Shown in pieces: positions 16,245-23,826 of a DNA stretch of 39,591 bases; the first letter of the stretch is position 1, and the number at the start of each line of letters is the position of its first letter. The position numbers and the translations under genes are program-made. Source of the stretch: Gammaproteobacteria bacterium (GTDB taxonomy: Bacteria; Pseudomonadota; Gammaproteobacteria; SZUA-229). The notes under the pieces are model-generated. The model saw nothing but the letters and a program-made list of their open reading frames with translations. It ran no database searches and was not told where the DNA came from. The stretch lies in contig JAOUKT010000031.1 of the NCBI GenBank assembly GCA_029882395.1, forward strand, positions 1 to 39,591. The letters are read 5' to 3'.

Positions 16245-17167
16245 CTGAAGCCGCTGTTGGTTTTTATCGCCGAATGAAAGACCTGCCCTCAACGCATCTG
16301 TTAGGCACCGGCACCGCCATGTGTGCCGGCTGCGGGGGGCTCGAAGCCTTACATGAAATCTATGACATCATTGGCGACAAATCTATTTTCGTCAATGCCG
16401 CTGGCTGCATGACACTTTTGTCTGTTTACCCTTTCACACCCTTCCGCGGCTCCTGGTTATATACCGCGATGGCATCAGCACCCGCAGGTGCACAGGGGGT
16501 GCGAGATGCGCTTGATATATTAAAAGCAAAAAAACAAATCACTGATGATGAAGACATGCAGGTTGTGGTGCTCACCGGCGACGGCTCAGCCTATGGCATG
16601 GGCTTGTCGGCAACCTCTGGCGCAATGGAACGCGATCTCGATTTTCTTTATATCTGTTATGACAATGAAGGTTACGGCAATACCGGCCAGCAGTATTCGG
16701 GCGCGACACCGCATGCCGCGAAAACCTCAACCAGTAAAGGCGCGCGTGGATTTGCCGGTTTCAAAAAAGATTTGTTTTCAATCTGGGCTGCCCATCAACC
16801 CGCTTATGTCGCCACCGTGATTGGTGCCGAGCCGCTGGATCTTGCAAAAAAAATTGAAAAAGCCAGAAGCCTTAAAGGCCCGCGCATGATCATAGCCCTG
16901 TCACCATGTCCTACTGGCTGGGATTATGACCCCAAAGAAACCGTTAATATCGGCAAGCTTGCGGTCAAAACCGGTGTCTGGCCCTTAAAAGAATATATTA
17001 ACGGCAAAGTCGTTCATACAAAAATACCCCGGCAGCGGCAGCCACTTGAAGACTATTTAAAATGCCAGGGTCGTTATAAACATTTATTTGAACCGCAGCG
17101 CAATGAAGTTATGTTAAACCAGCTTCAGCAAAAAATTGACCAGTACTGGGACAACATAAACGGGTAA
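16241..17167 (+). CDS. porB: 2-oxoacid:ferredoxin oxidoreductase, beta (TPP-binding) subunit
   Basis: A 308-residue beta subunit. The thiamine-diphosphate motif runs from GDGSAYGMG (113-121) to DNEGYGNTG (141-149). Four cysteines sit where the family ligates its proximal [4Fe-4S] cluster: C28 and C31 (CAGC), C56 (AAGC) and C223 (SPCPTGW). The subunit performs decarboxylation chemistry and passes electrons through its cluster to the ferredoxin domain of the fused gamma-delta protein. It overlaps porA by 4 nt and is followed 24 nt later by the acyl-CoA synthetase. All recognised residues are present, so the complex should be active. Confidence 0.94.
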   Translation: MTEAAVGFYRRMKDLPSTHLLGTGTAMCAGCGGLEALHEIYDIIGDKSIFVNAAGCMTLLSVYPFTPFRGSWLYTAMASAPAGAQGVRDALDILKAKKQITDDEDMQVVVLTGDGSAYGMGLSATSGAMERDLDFLYICYDNEGYGNTGQQYSGATPHAAKTSTSKGARGFAGFKKDLFSIWAAHQPAYVATVIGAEPLDLAKKIEKARSLKGPRMIIALSPCPTGWDYDPKETVNIGKLAVKTGVWPLKEYINGKVVHTKIPRQRQPLEDYLKCQGRYKHLFEPQRNEVMLNQLQQKIDQYWDNING

Positions 17168-17191
17168 AGACCAAAACAATCGCGAGCCAGG

Positions 17192-18892
17192 ATGAGGCAA
17201 AGCAAACAAAAAAGTTATTTCCACCGCGGTGGCGTTGACGCTTTAACAGGTGCAACCATTCCGCAGCACTTTGCAGATATCGTAGAACATTTTCCAGAGC
17301 ACGATGCGGTGGTATCGTTGGCGCAAAACAAACGCCTGAGTTACCAGACCTTTGCTGAGGCTGTCGATCAGCTGGCGCGCGGTTTATTAGCCTGTGGTTT
17401 TACAAAAGGTGAGCGCATCGGCATCTGCTCGACTGATAATATTGAATGGGTTTTATTACAGATGGCCACCGCGCGTATCGGTGTCATCCTGGTCAATATC
17501 AACCCGGCTTACGGCAGACATGAGCTGCGTTATGCCTTGCAATGCTCAGAAGTTCAGGGCCTCTTTACCCTGCCTTCGTTTCGTCACAGTCATTACCTTG
17601 AAATGCTGATCGATTTACTGCCTGAGTTAAAGACAAACAATGCCGCACTCAATAGTGCCGAGTTTCCTCATTTACGTCACGTCATCGTTTTTGAAGCCGC
17701 CGATGCCATGCACACTGCCCGCCCCTGTGACGGGCTCATGACCTGGTCAGATGTCATCACTAAAGCTGCCGCTGTCACTGATGCTGAGCTGAATCAAGTC
17801 ACCAAAACACTTGATATGGATGATGCCATCAACATTCAGTACACCTCGGGCACCACCGGTTTCCCCAAAGCCGTTGTCTTAACGCATCACAATATTTTAA
17901 ATAATGCCTGGTTTTCCGCCAGCGCCATGCACTTTACTGAAGATGACCGATTATGTATTCCGGTGCCTTTTTATCATTGTTTTGGCATGGTGCTGGCCAA
18001 CCTGTTATGCCTCTCTGTCGGTGCCTGCATGGTCATTCCGGCAGAGCATTTTGATGCCGCAGCCGTGTTACATGCCATCGAGGCCGAACGCTGCACGGCT
18101 GTACATGGCGTGCCAACCATGTTTATTGCCGAGCTGGAACAGCCTGACTTTAAAAACTACGATCTCTCCAGCTTACGTACCGGCATTATGGCCGGCGCAC
18201 CCTGCCCGCCAGCGCTGATGAAGCGTGTTATGCAGGACATGCATTGCCCTGAGATTCTAATCGGCTATGGTGAAACCGAAGCCTCGCCGCTGACTCACCT
18301 CACCAGCCGCGACGATAGCCTGCAACGACGCACAGAAACAGTCGGCAAAAATCTCCCGCACCAGGAAGTCAAAGTGGTGGATACAGAAACAGGTGCCACC
18401 CAATACCTGGGCGAGACCGGGGAAATCTGTTTTCGTGGTTATCACATCATGCGCGGCTATTACGGCGAGGCTGACAAAACCGCCGAAGCGATTGATCAAA
18501 ATGGCTGGCTCCATTCTGGCGACCTTGGCACGATGGATGCTGATGGTTATCTGTGCATTACCGGCCGGCGTAAAGAAATGATCATCCGTGGCGGTGAAAA
18601 TATTTATCCTAAAGAAATTGAAGAATTTTTATTTTCTCACCCGAAGATTGCACAGGTAGCCGTCTTTGGCGTACCGGATCAGCATTATGGCGAGCAGGTG
18701 ATGGCCTGGATCCAGTTACGCGCCGGACAGCGTTGCAGTGAAGAAGAAATAATCGATTTTTGCAAAGGCAAAATAGCGCATTTTAAAATACCAAAGTATA
18801 TCCGTTTTGTTGATGATTTCCCGATGACCGTGACCGGCAAATTACAGAAATTTCGCATGCGTGAAATCGCTATTGAAAAAATGAAATCATGA
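17192..18892 (+). CDS. AMP-forming acyl-CoA synthetase
   Basis: A 566-residue ANL-superfamily ligase. The phosphate-binding loop is YTSGTTGFPK (217-226), the core motif is GYGETEASP, the hinge region is SGDLGTMD...GRRKEMIIRGGENIYP, and the C-terminal catalytic lysine is in MTVTGKLQK. It activates a carboxylic acid with ATP to acyl-AMP and then acyl-CoA. Overall it resembles the medium/short-chain ACSF2-like branch. As the last gene of the operon it could make acyl-CoA for reductive carboxylation by the oxidoreductase, which would allow amino acid synthesis from fatty or branched acids. It could also serve an unrelated fatty-acid pathway. Its start is close behind porB; a better ribosome-binding site than GAGCCAGG is not visible. 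Confidence 0.92.
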   Translation: MRQSKQKSYFHRGGVDALTGATIPQHFADIVEHFPEHDAVVSLAQNKRLSYQTFAEAVDQLARGLLACGFTKGERIGICSTDNIEWVLLQMATARIGVILVNINPAYGRHELRYALQCSEVQGLFTLPSFRHSHYLEMLIDLLPELKTNNAALNSAEFPHLRHVIVFEAADAMHTARPCDGLMTWSDVITKAAAVTDAELNQVTKTLDMDDAINIQYTSGTTGFPKAVVLTHHNILNNAWFSASAMHFTEDDRLCIPVPFYHCFGMVLANLLCLSVGACMVIPAEHFDAAAVLHAIEAERCTAVHGVPTMFIAELEQPDFKNYDLSSLRTGIMAGAPCPPALMKRVMQDMHCPEILIGYGETEASPLTHLTSRDDSLQRRTETVGKNLPHQEVKVVDTETGATQYLGETGEICFRGYHIMRGYYGEADKTAEAIDQNGWLHSGDLGTMDADGYLCITGRRKEMIIRGGENIYPKEIEEFLFSHPKIAQVAVFGVPDQHYGEQVMAWIQLRAGQRCSEEEIIDFCKGKIAHFKIPKYIRFVDDFPMTVTGKLQKFRMREIAIEKMKS

Positions 18893-18907
18893 TTGAAAAC
18901 ATTTTTA

Positions 18908-18922
18908 TTATCAGTCTGATAA
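18908..18922. repeat. 15-bp palindrome TTATCAG-T-CTGATAA
   Basis: Two perfect 7-bp arms lie 16 nt after the acyl-CoA synthetase stop. The 1-nt centre cannot form a hairpin loop without opening the stem, and no T-run follows. It looks more like an operator for the downstream pump genes than a terminator. Confidence 0.3.
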
Positions 18923-19000
18923 CGGCTTTCTGTTTATGCTGATAACTCGATGCCTCATGCAGATGCTGTTTGCGGGCTATCTTCATAACGTTTCTGCAAA

Positions 19001-19021
19001 GCAGCGGCCAGAAGCCGCTGC
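19001..19021. repeat. Perfect GC-rich stem-loop without a T-run
   Basis: GCAGCGGC and GCCGCTGC form an 8-bp stem around the loop CAGAA. No U-tract follows, so it is not a standard intrinsic terminator. It could stabilise the 3' end of the upstream operon mRNA or act in the RND leader. Confidence 0.45.
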
Positions 19022-19201
19022 ATTGACGGCTGCCGGACAGGGTTTTAATTTAAGACCAATATGCCGTTAATTTTCTAGCATCGCTTTTATGTTGTGCGTA
19101 AAAGCGAATATGCATACTATAGGCTTTGTATCTGGCCAGTGCTGATATTGACAGGGTAATTTTCTGATGGTGTGTGCAAGCACATATTGCAGTAAGGCAT
19201 T

Positions 19202-22200
19202 ATGGTAACAAAACTTATTGGATTTTTTGTCAGTCGCCACCTGTTGACCAACATGCTGTTCGTCTCGGTGATCATCGGCGGTCTGTTTGCCTGGCAAGAA
19301 ATCAAAAAAGAAGAACGCCCTGACATTACCTACGACCGGGTTCAGGTCAGCGCAACCTATCCCGGTGCCACGGCTGAAGAAGTCGAACATTTCGTCACCC
19401 GTAAGCTTGAAGAAGAACTCAAATCCGTTGATGGTGTCTACCGCCTTTTCAGCAGCGTCAGTCGCGGCGCGACCACGGTAACGGTCGAACTGGAAAAAGA
19501 TTACCCCAACAAAAACGAAGCGATTACTGAAATTCGCAATGCGGCACTGGCCACCGATTTGCCCCCTGAGGTGCGTGATAAACCCAGTGTGCGAGTCTTC
19601 AAGAGTTCAAAAAAAGCCATCATCGACATCGCGCTGATCCACAGCCAGGGTCACCTGCTGACAAACCAGCAGCGCCAGCAGTTACAGCGCTACGCAACAA
19701 TACTTGAATTACAGCTGACAAACTTGCCGCAAATTAACAGCATTAACCGCTCCGGCTATTTACAGGAAGAACTGCAGATCAATGTCGACCCAAAGAAGCT
19801 GGTTCGCTACCAGATTCCCCTCAGCCAGGTTATCAACGAAGTCAGCAATAATCACATCCGCCAGCCTGCCGGCCATATTCAGGTCAAAGACGAGCCCAAT
19901 GTAACCATCAATGCGCAGCTCGATAGCGTTGAAAAGCTCAACCAGCTTTATATCCAGGCGGGCTTTAAAGGCAAGGCAGTAGAGTTGCAGGCAATCGCCG
20001 AGGTCAGACGCGACTACCGCCGCGAGAAACAAATCATCAAGGTCAACGGCCGTGAATCTATTATGTTCAATGTGGTAAAAAATGGCTCCTATGGCATTCT
20101 CGAATCATTGACTGCGGTACGCAAGGTGGTGGATGAATTCAGTGCTAATAATTTACGCCATTCGCCTGTTCAGCTGGTGATGCTAGACGATGAATCCTAT
20201 GAGGTGCGTAACCGCCTGAGCATTATTGCCACCAACGGCGCGATTGGTTTTAGCCTTATCCTGCTCACCCTGTTTCTGTTTCTTAACAAGCGCGCTGGCA
20301 TCTGGGTTGCCATGGGCATTCCCTTTACGGTTTGTTTAACGCTTATCTGCGCCCTGATGATGGACTATACGATCAACAATATTACACTGGCCGCGGTGAT
20401 CATTGTGATGGGCATCGTTGTTGATGACGCCATTGTGGTTGCCGAAAACGTCGGCCGTTTCCGCGCCCGGGGTTTCAGTTCAGAGCAAGCGGCCATTCAG
20501 GGTACGGCTCAGGTCTTCCTGCCCGTGGTTGCCAGCATTGTCACCACCTGTGTTGCCTTTGTTCCGCTGTTTTATTTCTCCGGTCATTTTGGCTCTTTTG
20601 TCAGCTTCATTCCGGCGATTGTTTTCCTGATGTTGTTCGCCAGCCTGATGGAATCACTGGTCATCCTGCCGGGGCATTTGCATATTCAAATGCCGCACCT
20701 GTTTAAACATAAAACAAAAGAGCCTGATATCAAACCGCACTGGTTTGATCACATTGAACAACGTTACGGCAATCTGTTGATCCGCTTAATCAACTATAAA
20801 TACATTATCTTCATTATCTTTGCTGCCTTACTCGCCAGCTCACTGATGATTGCCAACAAGACGATGCAGTTTGTGCTGTTTCCACACGAAGAAACCCGCG
20901 AGATTGTACTGATCGGTACCGCTGACAAAAAAGCTGACCGCTTTGATACCGCCCTCATCAGCAAACAAATTGAAAACCTGATTGAACCCTATATCGGCAA
21001 AGAAGTGGTTGGCTTTCGTACCGAGATAGCCCGCAGTCGTCGTGGCGGTGTCGCCAAAGAAAATCGCTTTCGTATGATCATAGAGATTGTGCCCAAAGAA
21101 GAGCGCAGCCGTTCGGCTGACGAGCTGGTGAAGCTGTGGAAACCCCTGACAGAAAACATCAAGGGCCTGAAAAAACTCATCATTCAGAAAAGCCGCTGGG
21201 GCCAGGCCTCGGGCAGTGCGGTTGAAGTGCTGGTGCTGGAAAACAATGATGCCTTGCGAAACCAGGCTGCCCGCTTATTGTTTGCCGCCATGCAGAAACA
21301 CCCCGAACTGATCAATGCCGAGATTGATGAGCCCTTAACCTTACCGGAATACAAAATCGATATTCAACGCGATAAAGTCAAACGTCTGGGCATCAGCCCG
21401 CTGGACATTGCGACAACATTTCGTGCCTCGCTTGAGGGTCAAATCCTTTATGAATTGCCCAACCAAAACGAGCATATTGATGTGCGCCTGTCGGTGATTG
21501 ACAGCGCCAAACAGGACATCGAGAGCATTCTGAACATTCCGGTTGAAAACCGCTCCAATTACCTGGCACCGCTAAGCGATCTGGTCAGCATTAACAAAAC
21601 CCTGACGCCGACCTCGATTACCCGGCGTGACACCCGCCGTTCGACCACGGTTTATGCCGACTTAAAAGAGCACGCCAGTAAAACCCCGCTACAGATTGCC
21701 GAAGATCTCGAAAACACTGTGTTTATCGACATTGTCAGCCAGCAGCCGTCAACCAGCCTCAATTTTGATGGTGAAGTCGCCGATACTCGCGAGTCAAAAA
21801 ACGATCTGCGCAATGCGGTGATCATGGTCATCATTTTAATTTTTGGCATTCTTGTGATGTTGTTTAATTCCATTTCTCGGCCACTTATTATCATGCTGGC
21901 GATCCCGTTTGGCATGGTCGGCGTTATCTACGCCTTCTGGTTACACGGCCAAAACCTGTTTGGCTTTTTTGCCGCCATCGGTTCACTGGGCATGGCCGGC
22001 GTGGTCATTAACGATGCCATCATCATGCTGACCAGGCTCGAACAGGAATATGAGCCGCACACTACACGCCACCGTAATGAAAAAATTGCACGCATTGCCC
22101 AGACCCGTCTCAAAGCGGTGATATTAACAACGCTGACAACCGTCGCCGGTGTGCTGCCGACGGCCTATGGCATCGCCGGCTATGATGCGATGCTGGCCGA

Positions 22201-22321
22201 AATGATGATGGCACTGGCATGGGGTTTATTATTCGGCTCAGCCATTACCCTGATACTGGTGCCCTGCCTGTACAGTTTTGTACAGGGCATGCAACAGCGC
22301 TTTGTGACAGGGAGCCGCTAA
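19202..22321 (+). CDS. RND-family efflux permease
   Basis: A 1039-residue inner-membrane pump with the duplicated RND layout: TM1 near residues 8-30, a large periplasmic loop, TM2-6, then a second loop and TM7-12. The paired aspartates of the proton relay are D408 and D409 in GIVVDDAIVV, almost the AcrB numbering. In the second half the AcrB lysine motif is replaced by VVINDAIIML, so the relay differs from AcrB. The sequence belongs to the AcrB/HAE-like branch; the substrate is unknown. A TolC-like gene follows 4 nt later, but no periplasmic adaptor gene is next to it. The ATG at 19202 is preceded by AAGG. Confidence 0.93.
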   Translation: MVTKLIGFFVSRHLLTNMLFVSVIIGGLFAWQEIKKEERPDITYDRVQVSATYPGATAEEVEHFVTRKLEEELKSVDGVYRLFSSVSRGATTVTVELEKDYPNKNEAITEIRNAALATDLPPEVRDKPSVRVFKSSKKAIIDIALIHSQGHLLTNQQRQQLQRYATILELQLTNLPQINSINRSGYLQEELQINVDPKKLVRYQIPLSQVINEVSNNHIRQPAGHIQVKDEPNVTINAQLDSVEKLNQLYIQAGFKGKAVELQAIAEVRRDYRREKQIIKVNGRESIMFNVVKNGSYGILESLTAVRKVVDEFSANNLRHSPVQLVMLDDESYEVRNRLSIIATNGAIGFSLILLTLFLFLNKRAGIWVAMGIPFTVCLTLICALMMDYTINNITLAAVIIVMGIVVDDAIVVAENVGRFRARGFSSEQAAIQGTAQVFLPVVASIVTTCVAFVPLFYFSGHFGSFVSFIPAIVFLMLFASLMESLVILPGHLHIQMPHLFKHKTKEPDIKPHWFDHIEQRYGNLLIRLINYKYIIFIIFAALLASSLMIANKTMQFVLFPHEETREIVLIGTADKKADRFDTALISKQIENLIEPYIGKEVVGFRTEIARSRRGGVAKENRFRMIIEIVPKEERSRSADELVKLWKPLTENIKGLKKLIIQKSRWGQASGSAVEVLVLENNDALRNQAARLLFAAMQKHPELINAEIDEPLTLPEYKIDIQRDKVKRLGISPLDIATTFRASLEGQILYELPNQNEHIDVRLSVIDSAKQDIESILNIPVENRSNYLAPLSDLVSINKTLTPTSITRRDTRRSTTVYADLKEHASKTPLQIAEDLENTVFIDIVSQQPSTSLNFDGEVADTRESKNDLRNAVIMVIILIFGILVMLFNSISRPLIIMLAIPFGMVGVIYAFWLHGQNLFGFFAAIGSLGMAGVVINDAIIMLTRLEQEYEPHTTRHRNEKIARIAQTRLKAVILTTLTTVAGVLPTAYGIAGYDAMLAEMMMALAWGLLFGSAITLILVPCLYSFVQGMQQRFVTGSR

Positions 22322-22325
22322 AGCC

Positions 22326-23765
22326 ATGAAAACATTGAGCCGCACACAGCTGGCTTTGCTGCTGCAGATCATCACTAGCGCCGCGCTGATCGAGCAGCTG
22401 ACGCTGACCAACGCTTTCGCCGCCACCGCTCAGCAGAAAGAACCGCCAACGCTGAGCCTTAAACGTTTTATTCAGCAAGCCAGCCTCAACGATATCACTT
22501 TCGAAAGCATCCTCATCGATCAGCTGCCGCTTCAATATAAACGCGACACGCTGTTACCGGACAGCGATATCTTCATGGATGTAAAGTACCAGCATAACTT
22601 TTATCTGGATCAGGATCGCGACAAGCCCGAAGCCAGCCTTTCACTGAGCAAACTGTTTCCCTATAACGGCACCGAACTGTCGCTTTCCTATGCCAGGTCC
22701 TCATCCGTTTCCAGCAATGCCGAGGATGCCGGGCTGAGTTTCTCAATCTCACAAGCGATTGCCAATAATGCGTTTGGCAAAGCCACTCGCATGCTCGACA
22801 AGATCATTGGCCTTGAAAATGATATCAGCCGTTACCAGATCGTCGAAGCCTATGAAGATTATCTTGCAAGTCTGACGCTGGCTTATTACAACTGGTACTC
22901 TGCCTACGAAAATCTCAGGGTTGGCCAGTCATCCTTACGCTCCAGTCAGAAGCTGATGGATAACATCCTCGAGCGGCAACGACAGAACATTGCCTTGCCG
23001 ATTGATGTTAACAAAATGAAGTTACTGCTGATCGGCAAACAGGAAAATATTATTGTTTTAGAGCAGGTCTATCACACCTATGCCAACCTGATCTTCAAAG
23101 CCATTGGCCATCAGGGCGCAGCCGCTTACGTGCCTGTAAAACCGGCCGCTCCGACGGCGGAGATAGCGTTCGATAACGAGTATCAGGCCTTTACCCAGGG
23201 CAGCCGCACCTACAGAATGCTTAATATGCTGCAACAACAGGGCAAGCTCGCGGTCGAAAAAGCCGCCGATGAGCTGCTGCCCTCAACCCGGCTTTTACTC
23301 GGTTACACACTGCAAGGTCAGGACTGGGCACTACAGGATCAGCAGGACAATTTGTATGCCGCTTTCAATTTTAGCCTGCCCATCGGTAACCGTATCAGCA
23401 AAGCCAAAAAGCAGCTGGCCGAGATCGAGCTCAGAAAAACCCGGCTTGCCAACACAAACAAATACAAAGAACTGCAGATCAATCTTAAGAATCTTTTCCT
23501 ACAAATCCAGCACCAGCAACAGCTCATCGCTGTGTCGAATAAAAAAATAAAACTCGCTGAGGACATTCTTGAAGATGAAGCCGAAAACTATTCATTTGGT
23601 AAAGTCACACTCAATGACTACATTGCGGCGGTTAACAATCTCGATGAAAACCGTTTCAGCCACACAGCGCACTCGGTGCAGTTAAACAAGCTGCTGATTG
23701 AATGGTTACGGCTGACTGACCAGCTCGTCAGCGAGAACGTATTGAGCAGCACACAAAAACCCTGA
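22326..23765 (+). CDS. TolC-like outer-membrane efflux channel
   Basis: A 479-residue outer membrane efflux protein. A signal peptide ends near AFAATAQQ, followed by the repeated alpha-helical/beta pattern of the OEP family: long helices rich in Gln/Leu/Lys (about 160-250 and 360-430) and short aromatic beta stretches such as ALQDQQDNLYAAFNFSLPIGNRI. TolC-type trimers form the channel through the outer membrane for RND pumps. It starts 4 nt after the RND stop, so the two are one transcript and presumably one machine; the adaptor must be encoded elsewhere. The family call rests on pattern and context rather than a strict motif. Confidence 0.85.
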   Translation: MKTLSRTQLALLLQIITSAALIEQLTLTNAFAATAQQKEPPTLSLKRFIQQASLNDITFESILIDQLPLQYKRDTLLPDSDIFMDVKYQHNFYLDQDRDKPEASLSLSKLFPYNGTELSLSYARSSSVSSNAEDAGLSFSISQAIANNAFGKATRMLDKIIGLENDISRYQIVEAYEDYLASLTLAYYNWYSAYENLRVGQSSLRSSQKLMDNILERQRQNIALPIDVNKMKLLLIGKQENIIVLEQVYHTYANLIFKAIGHQGAAAYVPVKPAAPTAEIAFDNEYQAFTQGSRTYRMLNMLQQQGKLAVEKAADELLPSTRLLLGYTLQGQDWALQDQQDNLYAAFNFSLPIGNRISKAKKQLAEIELRKTRLANTNKYKELQINLKNLFLQIQHQQQLIAVSNKKIKLAEDILEDEAENYSFGKVTLNDYIAAVNNLDENRFSHTAHSVQLNKLLIEWLRLTDQLVSENVLSSTQKP

Positions 23766-23791
23766 TCGCGACACCCTTGCATTGGCCGCTG

Positions 23792-23826
23792 GCCTGTTTT
23801 TATACTCGCCCAGACAGGCTTTATTT
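23792..23826 (+). terminator. Possible terminator after the efflux genes
   Basis: GCCTGT and ACAGGC form a 6-bp stem around a 16-nt loop, followed by the T-rich TTTATTTG. It lies between the convergent efflux and Lon-like genes. The stem is short and the loop long, so confidence is low. Confidence 0.35.

Larger units (their letters stand above)
18893..19201. other. 309-bp intergenic region between the acyl-CoA synthetase and RND pump genes
   Basis: No gene is supported. The region contains a short palindrome, a direct repeat of CTGATAAC (18916-18923 and 18939-18946) and one GC-rich hairpin, the palindrome and hairpin being listed separately. A weak promoter candidate for the pump, TTGTGC at 19092 and TACTAT at 19115 with a 17-nt spacer, is present but far from consensus. 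AAGG lies just before the RND start. Confidence 0.5.

Noticed and set aside
19067..19390. 107-codon leftward open frame over the start of the RND gene
   Set aside because: It overlaps the conserved N-terminus of the permease, and the translation has no recognisable features.
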